Assembly: GCA_963780635.1 (NCBI GenBank)
Contig: CAWACW010000012.1
Location: forward strand, 682,001-746,000
DNA from: DATEPR01 sp963780635
GTDB taxonomy: Bacteria > Actinomycetota > Actinomycetes > Mycobacteriales > Pseudonocardiaceae
Reading direction: 5' to 3'
DNA length: 64,000 bases
Under the pieces are notes generated by a model that searched no databases, was not told the origin of the DNA, and saw nothing but the letters and a program-made list of their open reading frames with translations. Shown piece by piece: positions 28,249 through 37,256 of this stretch; position 1 is the first letter of the stretch, and each line of letters starts with the position of its first letter. The position numbers and the translations under genes are program-made.

Positions 28249-29136
28249 ATGATCGACGTGCGACGGCTGCGGGTTCTCGTCGCGGTGGCCGAGGAGGGCT
28301 CGTTCACGGCGGCCGCCGCACGCCTGTACCTGACGCAGTCCGCGGTCTCCCAGCAGATGGCCGTTCTCGAACGCGAGATCGGTATTCCGCTGTTGCGCAG
28401 AATGCCGCGCGGCGTCGCATTGACGGATGCCGGCGCCGCACTGGTGATACGCGCTCGCCATCTGTTCGGTGAGATATCGGCGATCGAACACGAAATGCAG
28501 AGTTTCGGCGAGAACCGGCAGGAGATTCGACTCGGTGCCTTCGCCACCGCCGGTGTGGAACTGCTGCCGCAGGCGTTGAAGGCGTTCAAGGCGCGGCGGC
28601 CCGACGTGCGGGTGCGGTTGAGCTCGGTGCCCGACGACGCGTCGGCCCGGCTGCACGACGGCGACATTCACGTGATGCTGGTGTGGGAGTACAACTTCGC
28701 GCCGCAGCCGCTGGACCGCGACCTCGCACAGCTGCGGCTACCCGACGATCCGCTGCTCGTGGTGCTGCCCATCGACCACGCACTGGCCGGGGCGTCCGAC
28801 ATCGCGCTCGCCGACCTGGCCGGCGAGCGCTGGGTGGCCCGGTCGCACCGGCCGCCCTACGACCACGCCTACGAGACCATGTGCCGCATCGCCGGGTTCG
28901 AGCCGGACGTGGCGTTTCGCACCGACGACTACCAGTCGCTGCAAGGGTTGGTGGCCGCGGGGATGGGCGTCAGCCTGGCACCGGCCCTGTCACTGCACCC
29001 CCGCCGTGGTGATGTCGTGACGCTGCCCTGCCGCGAACCGGCCTTCACCCGACGAGTCACGGTGCTGACACTGCCCGAGATGAGCCGGACGGCCCCGGTC
29101 GCGGATCTGCTGGACGCCCTGCGGGAGTCGGCCTGA
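28249..29136 (+). CDS. LysR family transcriptional regulator
   Basis: A 295-residue LTTR. N-terminal winged HTH (~1-60: LRVLVAVAEEGSFTAAAARLYLTQSAVSQQMAVLE), then the linker helix and a periplasmic-binding-like effector domain (IRLGAFATAGVELLPQALKAF onward). Divergent from the flavin-dependent monooxygenase operon with 131 bases between starts, so it is probably that operon's activator. The ATG at 28249 starts the canonical N-terminus (MIDVRRLRVLV). No clear T-N11-A site could be settled by eye. Confidence 0.9.
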   Translation: MIDVRRLRVLVAVAEEGSFTAAAARLYLTQSAVSQQMAVLEREIGIPLLRRMPRGVALTDAGAALVIRARHLFGEISAIEHEMQSFGENRQEIRLGAFATAGVELLPQALKAFKARRPDVRVRLSSVPDDASARLHDGDIHVMLVWEYNFAPQPLDRDLAQLRLPDDPLLVVLPIDHALAGASDIALADLAGERWVARSHRPPYDHAYETMCRIAGFEPDVAFRTDDYQSLQGLVAAGMGVSLAPALSLHPRRGDVVTLPCREPAFTRRVTVLTLPEMSRTAPVADLLDALRESA

Positions 29137-29177
29137 ATGACCGCGCGATTGTCGGAGGGTGGGCGCAGGATGGGGCG

Positions 29178-29891
29178 ATGACAGTGACAGGACGGCTGGA
29201 CGTCGCCGTGTTCGACGTGCCGGACATCGATCGGGTCGCCACGTTCTACTCCGACCTCGCCGGCTGGGAGATCGTCGACAAGGACCCCGACTGGGCCACG
29301 CTGCGGGCCGGTGACGGCCAGGAGGTCGCGTTCCAACTGGCCCCCGACCTCGTGCCGCCCGACTGGCCGGGGCAGGAACGCCCGCAGCAGTTCCACCTCG
29401 ACCTGCAGGTCGAGGACCACGAGGCGGCGGCCGAGCGGGCCGTCGAACTCGGCGCCACGCGGCTGGCGGACGGGTCGAGCTGGATCACGCTGACCGACCC
29501 GGCCGGACATCCGTTCGATCTGTGCCAGAAGGACGGCGTCGGCCCGGACATGGCGCTGTTCGCGGTGACCATCGACGCGCCGGACGCGGCGGCGCTGGCC
29601 CGGTTCTACGCCGAGCTGATGGGCATGGAGATCACCTACGACGGGCCGGAGGGCTCGCTCATCTGCGGTGACGACAGGTTCGTGATGTTCCAGCAGATCA
29701 GCGACTACACCCCGCCGCGGTGGCCGGACACCACGCACCCGCAGCAGGCGCATCTGGACATCGCCGTCGACGACCTGGACACCGGCCAGGCGCGAGCCCT
29801 GGAACTGGGCGCGACACGGTTGCCCGGCGAGGGCGAGCGCTTCCGCGTCTTCGCCGACCCGGCGGGTCACCCGTTCTGCCTGACCACGTAG
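29178..29891 (+). CDS. VOC family protein, two glyoxalase-like modules
   Basis: A 237-residue protein made of two vicinal-oxygen-chelate units (~5-117 and ~125-237). Each has the LARFY(A/S)EL..GWE(M)xI start and ends in DPAGHPFDLC or DPAGHPFCLT. The second His/Glu ligand positions are HLDLQVED and HLDIAVDD. Proteins of this layout include bleomycin-resistance-like binders, glyoxalases and uncharacterised enzymes. It lies between the LysR gene and a convergent ThDP enzyme gene; no operon partner. Confidence 0.82.
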   Translation: MTVTGRLDVAVFDVPDIDRVATFYSDLAGWEIVDKDPDWATLRAGDGQEVAFQLAPDLVPPDWPGQERPQQFHLDLQVEDHEAAAERAVELGATRLADGSSWITLTDPAGHPFDLCQKDGVGPDMALFAVTIDAPDAAALARFYAELMGMEITYDGPEGSLICGDDRFVMFQQISDYTPPRWPDTTHPQQAHLDIAVDDLDTGQARALELGATRLPGEGERFRVFADPAGHPFCLTT

Positions 29892-29899
29892 GACCGGCG

Positions 29900-31543
29900 T
29901 CACCCCGCCGGCTTGTGCACCGCAGGCCAGCGGGGTGACGTCGTCCTGGGTGGCGTCAACGACGCCGCCACCACGACCACCCTCGGTTCACCCGAGGACA
30001 GGGCCGCACGCAGGGCCGCGCCCAGCGGCTCACCGACGTCGCGGACCAGATCGGCCTTGATGCCGAACGACTCCGCCAGCCGCACGAAATCGGGCCGCTC
30101 CAACTCGACCCCGCGCAGTTCGTCGCCGGCGTGCTGCTGGTCGTAGCGCAACATGCCGTAGCCGCCGTCGTCGACGATCAACACCGTCAACGGCAACCGG
30201 TGCTGCGCGATCGTCGCCAACTCCCCGGGCGCGAACATGAACCCGCCGTCGCCGCACACGGCCAGCGTGGACCACCCGGCACAGGCGGGCCCGATCGCGG
30301 CCGGGAGCGCGTAGCCCAGGGTGCCCCATCCCATCGGGTACTGCAGCTGACGAGGCCGCGACACCGTGCCGTACGCGGCGAACCAGTAACCCGGGATCGC
30401 CATGTCCGCCAGCACAACCGTGTCCGCGTCGACCACTGTGGACAGAGTGTCGAGCAGGCGCATCGGTTCGGCCGACTCGTCCTCCATGCGCAGCCGCTCC
30501 CGGGCCGCCGCACCGATCCGCGCGGCTACCGGGTCGGCTCGGCCGTCCGGCAGCGCGTCGAGCACCGCTCGCAGCGTCAGCCTCGCGTCGCCGACCACGG
30601 CCACGTCCGGCTGGTAGTTCTTGGCGACCTCGTCGGCCGAGCAGTTGATGTTGGCCAGCAGCGGCGGCATCGTCATCGACCAGTTGCGGGTCATCGCGCC
30701 GTCGAACCCACTGCCGACACCCACCAGCAGGTCGGCGGACGCGATCAGGTCGGCTACCTCCCGCTCGTGTGGCGGCACGCCGACCAGGCACGGATGGTCC
30801 GGTGGCAGCACACCGCGCCCGGCGAACGTCGGGACGACGGTGGCGCCGAGACGTTCGGCGAGCAGCCGTACCTCCTCCTGGGCACCGGCCGCGATCGCCC
30901 CGCCACCGACCCAGAGCACCACCCGCCGCGGCTCGCGCCGCGACGTCGGACCGAGCAGCTCGACCAGCCGGGCGACGTCCGCCTCGGCGGGGGCGATCGG
31001 TTCGGCGAGCGACACCGACACCGGCGGCGCGTCCTGTGCGAGCACGTTCGTCGGCACGTCCAGGTACACCGGACCGCGCGGGAATGCCAGCGCGGTCGCG
31101 AGCGCCTCGCCGACCTGCTGGGCCGCGTCGGCCGCGGTCCTCGGCCGGAACACCGCTTTCGCCAGTGGCTCGAAGATCGCGGCCTGGTCGCGGGACTCGT
31201 GCAGCACCCCGCGCACCACGCCCGGCCGGGCCAACGCCGTGGAGATCTCGCTGGCCACCAGCAGCACCGGTGACGCGGACGCGGCGGCCTCACCGAAAGC
31301 GCCGACGGCGTTGCCCGCGCCCGGCCCGGTCGTCACCAGCGCGACACCCGGCCCGCCGGTCGCGCGGGCCAGCCCGTCGGCGGCGTACACGGTCGTCTGT
31401 TCGTGCCGCACGCCGACGATCTCGGGCAGGTCGGGACCCGTCTCCCGCCAGAAAGCCAGGTTGTGCACGCCGGGCAGCCCGAAAACCTGCCGGACGCCCT
31501 GTCCGGCCGCCGCTTCCAGGATGCGGCGCGCGACGCTCACCAT
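29900..31543 (-). CDS. thiamine diphosphate-dependent enzyme (acetolactate synthase-like)
   Basis: A 547-residue enzyme of the pyruvate-oxidase/acetolactate synthase superfamily. The ThDP-activating Glu is in VGVRHEQTTVYAADG (~45-59), and the ThDP/Mg motif runs from CGDGGFMF to VDDGGYGML (~430-460). A central domain with VVLWVGGGAIAAGA is also present. The reaction could be an acyloin ligation or decarboxylation of a 2-oxo acid. It is probably not the biosynthetic acetolactate synthase, since no small subunit or ilvC is adjacent. Its ATG overlaps the acyl-CoA dehydrogenase stop (TGATG). Confidence 0.8.
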   Translation of the reverse strand: MVSVARRILEAAAGQGVRQVFGLPGVHNLAFWRETGPDLPEIVGVRHEQTTVYAADGLARATGGPGVALVTTGPGAGNAVGAFGEAAASASPVLLVASEISTALARPGVVRGVLHESRDQAAIFEPLAKAVFRPRTAADAAQQVGEALATALAFPRGPVYLDVPTNVLAQDAPPVSVSLAEPIAPAEADVARLVELLGPTSRREPRRVVLWVGGGAIAAGAQEEVRLLAERLGATVVPTFAGRGVLPPDHPCLVGVPPHEREVADLIASADLLVGVGSGFDGAMTRNWSMTMPPLLANINCSADEVAKNYQPDVAVVGDARLTLRAVLDALPDGRADPVAARIGAAARERLRMEDESAEPMRLLDTLSTVVDADTVVLADMAIPGYWFAAYGTVSRPRQLQYPMGWGTLGYALPAAIGPACAGWSTLAVCGDGGFMFAPGELATIAQHRLPLTVLIVDDGGYGMLRYDQQHAGDELRGVELERPDFVRLAESFGIKADLVRDVGEPLGAALRAALSSGEPRVVVVAASLTPPRTTSPRWPAVHKPAG

Positions 31544-32715
31544 CAGGTGTAGGCGGAGATGCCGGTCAGCGCGCGACCGATCGCGAGCTGGTGGACCTCG
31601 CTGGTGCCCTCGTAGGTGAGCACGGACTCCAGGTTGTTGGCGTGGCGCAGGACCGGATATTCGGTCGTGATGCCCGCCGCACCGAGCACGGTCCGGCACG
31701 TCCTGGCGATCTCGATGGCCTCGCGGACGTTGTTGAGCTTGCCGACGCTGATCTGCTCGGGCCGTATGGTGCCCGCGTCCTTCAGCCTGCCCAGATGGAT
31801 CGCCAGCAGCAGACCCTTGCTCAGCTCGACCGCCATATCGGCCAATTTCGCCTGGGTGAGCTGGAAACCACCGATCGGACGGTCGAACTGGGTGCGGGTG
31901 CGGGAGTAGTCGAGTGTCGTGTCCAGACAGTCACGGGCGGCACCCAGGGCGCCGAAGATGATGCCGAACCGGGCCTCGTTGAGACAGCTCAGTGGCCCGG
32001 ACAGGCCCTTCGCGCCGGGCAGTCGCGCCGACGCGGGCAGCCGGACGTTGTCCAGTACCAGCTCCGACGTCGTGGACGCGCGCAACGACAGCTTGCCGTG
32101 GATGTCCACAGTGGAGAACCCCGGAGTGCCGCGTGGCACCAGGAAACCGCGCACGCCGTCCTCGGTACGGGCCCACACCGTGGCGATGTCGGCGATGCCG
32201 CCGTTGGTGATCCACATCTTGTTGCCGGTGAGGACCCAGTCGTCGCCGTCGCGGACCGCGCGGGTGGTCATCCCGGCCGGGTTGGAGCCGTGGTCCGGTT
32301 CGGTGAGTCCGAAGCAGCCGATGGCGTTGCCCGCGGCCATCTTCGGCAGCCATTCCCGCTTCTGTTCCTCGGAGCCGAACTTCCAGATCGAGAACATCGC
32401 GAGCGAACCCTGCACCGAGACGAAACTGCGCAGCCCGCTGTCTCCCGCCTCCAGCTCAAGGCACGCCAGGCCGTAGCTGACCGCGTTCGTGCCGGCGCAC
32501 TCGTAGCCGGTCAGGTGCATGCCCAGCAGCCCCAGCTTGCCCAGTTCCGGCGCCAGTTCCTTCGGCGACACCCCGTCGTTGAACCACTCGGCGATGTGCG
32601 GCCGGACGTTGTCCGCGACGAAGTCCCGCACGGTCCGCTGGATGAGCCGCTCCTCGTCGGTGAGCAGCGAGTCGACGTCGACCAGATCGGTGACGGTGGC
32701 AAGGGCCTCGGGCAT
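31543..32715 (-). CDS. acyl-CoA dehydrogenase, glutaryl-CoA dehydrogenase-like
   Basis: FAD enzyme of 390 residues that removes hydrogens alpha,beta to a CoA ester. CFGLTEPDHGSNPAGMTT (~129-146) and WITNGGIADIATVWART are FAD- and substrate-binding stretches. The catalytic Glu is in LTYEGTSEVHQLAIGRALTG near the C-terminus, a position and sequence typical of glutaryl-CoA dehydrogenases, which also decarboxylate. It is second in a GntR / dehydrogenase / ThDP enzyme operon, suggesting breakdown of a dicarboxylic or aromatic-derived acyl-CoA. Confidence 0.85.
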   Translation of the reverse strand: MPEALATVTDLVDVDSLLTDEERLIQRTVRDFVADNVRPHIAEWFNDGVSPKELAPELGKLGLLGMHLTGYECAGTNAVSYGLACLELEAGDSGLRSFVSVQGSLAMFSIWKFGSEEQKREWLPKMAAGNAIGCFGLTEPDHGSNPAGMTTRAVRDGDDWVLTGNKMWITNGGIADIATVWARTEDGVRGFLVPRGTPGFSTVDIHGKLSLRASTTSELVLDNVRLPASARLPGAKGLSGPLSCLNEARFGIIFGALGAARDCLDTTLDYSRTRTQFDRPIGGFQLTQAKLADMAVELSKGLLLAIHLGRLKDAGTIRPEQISVGKLNNVREAIEIARTCRTVLGAAGITTEYPVLRHANNLESVLTYEGTSEVHQLAIGRALTGISAYT

Positions 32716-32736
32716 GGGCTTGTCGCTCCTGATCGG

Positions 32737-33450
32737 TTAGACGGACGTCCGCCGGGTCGGTCCCGGCCGTTCGAAGGTGCCGCGCAGCGCGTTCAGCGCC
32801 GTCTCGCGGTGGGTGCGCAGCAGTTCGGTGGCAGTCTGCGCGTCGTGTCCCTTGACAGCCGCGAGAATCGCGCGGTGCTCGGCGTTCACCCGCAGCCGGT
32901 GCTGCCGCGTGGAGAAGTACACGGAGCGGTAGCGGTCGGTGGCCTCCCACAGCACCCGGATCATGTCCGCCATCCGCGGCATCTCGGCCGCGTCGAACAG
33001 CGTGAAGTGGAAGCGGCGGTTGGCTGTGGTCAGCGCGGGCACGTCGACGGCCCGGTGGGCGCGCTCCATGTCCTGGATCGCCTCCGCCATCCGCTCCTGG
33101 TCCTCGGTCCCGATCACCGGTACCGACCGCCCGATCGCCTCGGTCTCCAGCAGTTCCCGGATCCGGTAGTTCTCGGCCAGTTCCCGGAAACTCATGGACG
33201 CGACGAAATAGCCGCGATGCGGCGCGTAGACGACCTGACCCTCGGCCTCCAGCGTCTTGAGGGCCTCGCGCACCGGCGGCACGCTGACCCCGAACTCGCG
33301 GGCCAGCACCTCCTGCCGCAACTGGTCGCCGGAGCGGAACACCCCGGTCGCGATCTGGTCGCGCAACCAGGACAGCGTGGCGTGCTGCACGGTGACGACC
33401 GCCCGCAGGCGAGGCGTCGCCCGCCGGGTCCCGTCGTCGACAGCCGCCAC
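32737..33450 (-). CDS. GntR family transcriptional regulator (FCD domain)
   Basis: A 237-residue regulator. The winged helix at ~20-85 contains LAREFGVSVPPVREALKTLEAEG, and the C-terminal FCD domain (~95-220) keeps the metal-binding Asp/His pattern (NRRFHFTLFDAA, then HRAILAAVKGHD). GGAGGAG lies before the GTG. It is first gene of the operon, with a perfect palindrome 19-32 bases upstream of its start, so autorepression relieved by a carboxylate ligand is likely. Confidence 0.88.
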   Translation of the reverse strand: MAAVDDGTRRATPRLRAVVTVQHATLSWLRDQIATGVFRSGDQLRQEVLAREFGVSVPPVREALKTLEAEGQVVYAPHRGYFVASMSFRELAENYRIRELLETEAIGRSVPVIGTEDQERMAEAIQDMERAHRAVDVPALTTANRRFHFTLFDAAEMPRMADMIRVLWEATDRYRSVYFSTRQHRLRVNAEHRAILAAVKGHDAQTATELLRTHRETALNALRGTFERPGPTRRTSV

Positions 33451-33468
33451 GGCTCCTCCACGATGTCG

Positions 33469-33482
33469 GATTTTATAAAATC
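33469..33482. promoter_or_regulatory. GntR operator palindrome
   Basis: GATTTTATAAAATC is a perfect 14-base A/T palindrome in otherwise GC-rich DNA, lying 19-32 bases upstream of the GntR start and downstream of the phosphotriesterase-like gene. Size and position suit a FadR/GntR dimer site overlapping the promoter. Confidence 0.7.
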
Positions 33483-33569
33483 GTAGATGTGCCGATGTGG
33501 GGTCACAACACCGTCGTGACAGCCGTCACCGCCGGGACGAATTCCGTGCGCCACCAGGAAGAACAGAAG

Positions 33570-34538
33570 TCAGCGGTCGAAGTACGCGCGCGGGGTGTCC
33601 ACGAGCATCGCGGTGATCTGGTCCTCGGTGACGCCGTGCTCGCGGAGGTAGGGCAGGACCTCCTGCTCGATGTGCAGGTAGTGCCACTGGGTGAGCAGCG
33701 GTCGCACGTTCGGGTCCACCCAGTCGATATAGCAGGCCGCGTCGTGCGACATGACCATGCGCTCGGCGAACCCGCGCCTGCACATCTCCACCACGGTGTC
33801 GCACCGTTGCTGGAAGCTGGCGTCGGAGGTGATGCCCATCCGGTCCATGCCCAGCACGAAGCCGGCTTCGGCGAGTTCGGCGAGATGGTCGGCGTCGGCC
33901 GTGTCACCACTGTGCCCGAGCACGATCCGGGCCGGGTCGACGCCTGCCTCGTCCACCAGGACGCGCTTGACGTGTCGCCCGGTCTGTGAGCCCGGATGGG
34001 TGTGCACCGTGATCGGCACGCCGGTGCGCAGGTGGGCCTCGCCGACGGCCCGCATCACGCGCTCCACCCCGGGCGTCAGACCAGCGGCGTCGATCGCGCA
34101 CTTGAGCAGGCCTGCCCGCACCCCGGTGCCGGTGATGCCGGTGTCGATGTCCGCGACGAACATGTCGACCATCGGGTCCGGCACACCGCGACCCAGCCCC
34201 GGGCCGCGGTGCCGGAAGAAGCCGGGCACGTCGGTGTAGGTGTAGATGCCGGTCGCGACCACGATGTTCAGCTCGGGCACCTGCTCGGCGATCCGCTGGA
34301 TGCGCGGGATGTAGCGGCCCAGCCCGATCACCGTCGGGTCGACGATGGTCCGCACCCCGATCCCGGCGAGTTCGCGCAGCTGCGCGACGGCGTCGGCGAT
34401 GCGCACCTCCTCGTCGCCCCACTCGGCCGGGAAGTTCTGCTGGACGTCCGTACTGAGCACGAAAATGTGCTCGTGCATCAGGGTGCGGCCCAGGTCCGCC
34501 GTCGCCACCGGTCCGCGAACCGTCTGTACCTCGCCCAC
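33570..34538 (-). CDS. phosphotriesterase family metal-dependent hydrolase (possible lactonase)
   Basis: Binuclear-metal TIM barrel of 322 residues. All ligands are visible: HEH in LMHEHIF (~22-24), the carboxylated Lys in LLKCAID, His in ITVHTHPG, His in VLGHSGD, and Asp in VMSHDAACY. Natural family members mostly open lactones; organophosphate hydrolysis is secondary. GTG at 34538 with AGGGAG upstream was chosen over a longer, unusual N-terminus. It lies upstream of the GntR operon on the same strand, about 120 bases away, and may serve the same pathway. Confidence 0.84.
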   Translation of the reverse strand: MGEVQTVRGPVATADLGRTLMHEHIFVLSTDVQQNFPAEWGDEEVRIADAVAQLRELAGIGVRTIVDPTVIGLGRYIPRIQRIAEQVPELNIVVATGIYTYTDVPGFFRHRGPGLGRGVPDPMVDMFVADIDTGITGTGVRAGLLKCAIDAAGLTPGVERVMRAVGEAHLRTGVPITVHTHPGSQTGRHVKRVLVDEAGVDPARIVLGHSGDTADADHLAELAEAGFVLGMDRMGITSDASFQQRCDTVVEMCRRGFAERMVMSHDAACYIDWVDPNVRPLLTQWHYLHIEQEVLPYLREHGVTEDQITAMLVDTPRAYFDR

Positions 34539-34694
34539 CGCGCACTCCCTTCGACATCCTTCTCGTCGATCACAATGGCAGACCCGCCGCCGACGCCGGA
34601 CAGTGACGGCCGTCACTACGGCGATGGTGTCGGGCGATCGTCGGGAACACCTCCGCCGAGGGCAGATCGCCCGTTACCGACCCGAGGAGGCAGC

Positions 34695-35636
34695 ATGCGA
34701 CGCGTGACGGGATTCGCTGCCGGCGCGGTGATCACGGCAACCGGCCTGGTCACAGCCGCCTGCATGCAGGGTGGCGGCTCGGCGGCGGCGTCCGGCAGCT
34801 CGACGACGACCAGTGCCGCGCCGACCATCACCAGCTCGTCGACGCCCGTCAGCGGCACCCCCGCCACACCGGCGGACCAGCAGGCGGTCGCCACCTCGTT
34901 CGTCAAGACCACGGCCCCCGGCAGCGCCCGGATCACCACGTCGACCGCTGTCGGCAACGGCGGCCGCAGCGTGCCGGTCACGGCATCCGGCACGATCGGC
35001 TTCGCGGACCGGTCGGCCGACCTGACCGAAACCCTGCCTGGCACGCAGGGCAGCGCGCAGACGCGGTTCGTGAACGGTGTGCTCTACGAGAAGCTGCCCG
35101 GCAGCCTGGCCGGCAGGCTGTCGCACGGCAAGCCGTGGCTCGCGCTGGACGTGGCGAAGCTGTCCGGCCAGGGCGGCGGTTCGCTGCAGCAGCTCGTGAC
35201 CGATTCACCCAGCGATCCGAGCACCGTGCTGAACTTCCTGCGCGGCGCGGGATCGGTGACCGTGGTCGGCCCGGACACCGTCGACGGCACACCGAGCACG
35301 CACTACGACGTGGTGCTCGACCTGGACAAGGCAGCCGCGGGCCAGGACGCGACCACGCAACGCAACGTGCGGACGCTCGAACAGCAACTCGGCTCGCACA
35401 CGCTGCCAGCGCAGGTCTGGCTGGACGCCCAGGGCAGGCTGCGCAAGATCACCCTGCACGAGACCCTGTCCGGGGCTCACCTGCCGAGCGGCACCGCAGG
35501 CGGCTCGACCACGTCGACCGGCCCCGTGTCGTTCGACTTCACGGCCACGCTGTCCGACTTCGGCGTCCCGGTGCACATCACCGCGCCGCCCGCGAGCCAG
35601 ACGGCCGACCTGACCGGCCAGTTGAGCGGCCACTGA
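34695..35636 (+). CDS. LppX/LprAFG-like lipoprotein
   Basis: A 313-residue secreted lipoprotein. It has an N-terminal hydrophobic signal with lipobox VTAAC (Cys at ~24), then a long Ser/Thr/Ala linker, then a LolA-like fold region (~65-310: DLTETLPGTQGSAQTRF, VNGVLYEKLPGSLAG, KPWLALDVAKLSG, PAQVWLDAQGRLRKI). Actinobacterial members carry lipids across the periplasm. GAGGAGG lies before the ATG. Followed by a strong terminator, so probably monocistronic. Confidence 0.82.
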   Translation: MRRVTGFAAGAVITATGLVTAACMQGGGSAAASGSSTTTSAAPTITSSSTPVSGTPATPADQQAVATSFVKTTAPGSARITTSTAVGNGGRSVPVTASGTIGFADRSADLTETLPGTQGSAQTRFVNGVLYEKLPGSLAGRLSHGKPWLALDVAKLSGQGGGSLQQLVTDSPSDPSTVLNFLRGAGSVTVVGPDTVDGTPSTHYDVVLDLDKAAAGQDATTQRNVRTLEQQLGSHTLPAQVWLDAQGRLRKITLHETLSGAHLPSGTAGGSTTSTGPVSFDFTATLSDFGVPVHITAPPASQTADLTGQLSGH

Positions 35637-35643
35637 CGCACGC

Positions 35644-35682
35644 GCCCGACAAGAGGTCGCCCTGGGTGGCCTCTTGTCGGGC
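35644..35682 (+). terminator. rho-independent-type terminator after the lipoprotein gene
   Basis: GCCCGACAAGAGG (35644-35656) pairs perfectly with CCTCTTGTCGGGC (35670-35682), a 13-bp stem eight bases after the stop codon. Confidence 0.75.
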
Positions 35683-35718
35683 GGCGCCGTACCCGCACCC
35701 GCTGTGACAACTCGGCGG

Positions 35719-36632
35719 ATGCCGACTTTCGCCGCACCCGACGGCACCGCCCTCGCCTACCGCACTCTCGGTGCCGGCTCTCCTCTGGCCGGTGGCCCGA
35801 TGTCGGACTCGGCCTGTCTCGGTGACCTCGGCGGGCCGGCCAAGCACCGTCGGCTTGTCGTGCCCGATCTCCGTGGCACCGGGAGCTCGGCGATACCGGC
35901 GGATCCCAGCTCCTACCGGTGCGACCACCAGGTCGAGGACGTCGAGGCCGTCGGCACGCACCTCCGACTCGACCGGTTCGACCCGCTCGGCCACTTCGCC
36001 GGCACGAACCTCGCCGTGTCGTACGCGGCCCGCCATCCCGAGCGAGTCCGCCGGTTGGTGCTGGTCACGCCCAGCCCCAGGGCCGTCGGCATCGAGGTCG
36101 ACGGCGCCACCCGACTCGAGGTGGCCCCGCGGCGCGAGAGCGAACCGTGGTTCGGGCCCGCCTGTACCGCGTTCGCGGCGATCCAGGCGGGGACGGCAGG
36201 TGCCGCGGAGTGGACAGCCATGGCACTGTTGTTCTACGGCCGCTGGGACGCGGCGGCCCAGGCCCACCACGCCGCGCAGGAGGAGGCGGGCCGCAACGAG
36301 GAGGCGGCAGGCAGGTACGGCGAGGATGGCGCGTTCGACCCGGCCACGCCCAATCCTGCGCTCGACGGGCTCAACTTCCCGGTGCTGCCGGTCGCGGGTG
36401 AGTGGGACCTGAGCACGCCCCAGGTCACGGCCGCCGAGTTCGCGGGTCGTTCACACACTGCCGATTCGTCGTCCAGGCCGGTGCCGGTCACTATCCGTGG
36501 CTCGACGACGCACGGGCCTTCGTGTGGACAACCGACGCGGTCCTCGCCGGGGCAGTCCGGGCCGATCTTCAGGGTCCGGGTTGGACGGCGGCCATTCTGT
36601 TGAAAAACGTCGAACACCGTGCGGTGCAATAA
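35719..36632 (+). pseudogene. alpha/beta hydrolase (proline iminopeptidase-like, S33), degenerate
   Basis: Resembles S33 peptidases throughout but carries several lesions. The oxyanion loop is shortened (GSPLAGGPMSD, lacking a full HGGPG-type stretch), and the nucleophile elbow reads GHFAG, with Phe where the catalytic Ser belongs. The frame changes near 36450, so the expected C-terminus with the catalytic His (AGAGHYPWLDDARAF) lies in another frame ending at 36632. A single sequencing slip could explain the shift but not the missing Ser, so it is probably dead. Confidence 0.7.
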
Positions 36633-37256
36633 CACGGCGGTGCCCCGTGTGGACGTCCACTGGCAGGACAACCCAATACGACAAACGGTCGAACGACGTC
36701 AAGTCTCCACCTGCCAACGAAATCCACCCGTGATCCATTTCGGACTCGACGGCGGACGCCTACCGGAGCGGGCACCCGACGCCGCCGCGTCACCGAACGA
36801 GCGCGATCCGTCGCGGTGCGTCGCGACGGAGTCCTTGTGGCCTAGTCGATAACGGCGCCGTTATGTAACAAGAAGGCGGCAAATAGGTCGCCAAAAGGCA
36901 CAGTGCGGCAGCAAACCCGTAACGACGAACCACGACCATGTTCACACATTTTAGATAGTGTGAACGGCTATCGACGTGCAGCTACCCGGCCCAGCCAGGG
37001 CACGAGCAGGCCAGCGCCCGCCCTGGGCGATTGGCCCTGTTTTGATCTATGGTCCTCTATCCCCTGCTTCCGAAACTGGCCATTAACAAAAGGAAAATGG
37101 CGGTGTCGATCTTGACGGGGTATAAAGTGACCGCCAAGGCCGCCCGGGTGACTGCCGAGTAGGCCGATGCCGTGCTACGGCAGGCCGCACGACGGCTCTC
37201 TCAGGCGCGGCGCTATGGTCCGTGCCCATACCAAGAGTGGGGAAAGGTTCCGAACA
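36633..37256. promoter_or_regulatory. long non-coding leader before the peptide transporter, with three dyads
   Basis: About 625 bases without a gene and more A/T-rich than the surroundings. It contains a hairpin CCGTCGCG/CGCGACGG (36808-36829), a perfect palindrome ATAACGGCGCCGTTAT (36849-36864), and an inverted repeat GTTCACAC/GTGTGAAC with a ten-base spacer (36940-36965). These are candidate operators or a terminator for the upstream pseudogene plus control sites for the transporter. No promoter could be fixed with confidence. Confidence 0.5.

Noticed and set aside
24711..29136. Complete riboflavin biosynthesis operon
   Set aside because: ribD/ribG, ribE and ribH are absent and the RibA half is truncated; the other genes point to a monooxygenase unit.
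30769..33486. 905-residue plus-strand ORF
   Set aside because: Antisense shadow of the ThDP enzyme, acyl-CoA dehydrogenase and GntR genes; composition is Arg/Gly/Asp-rich without domains.
37112..37126. TTGACG...TATAAA promoter before the peptide transporter
   Set aside because: The two boxes are only about three bases apart, so they cannot form a -35/-10 pair.
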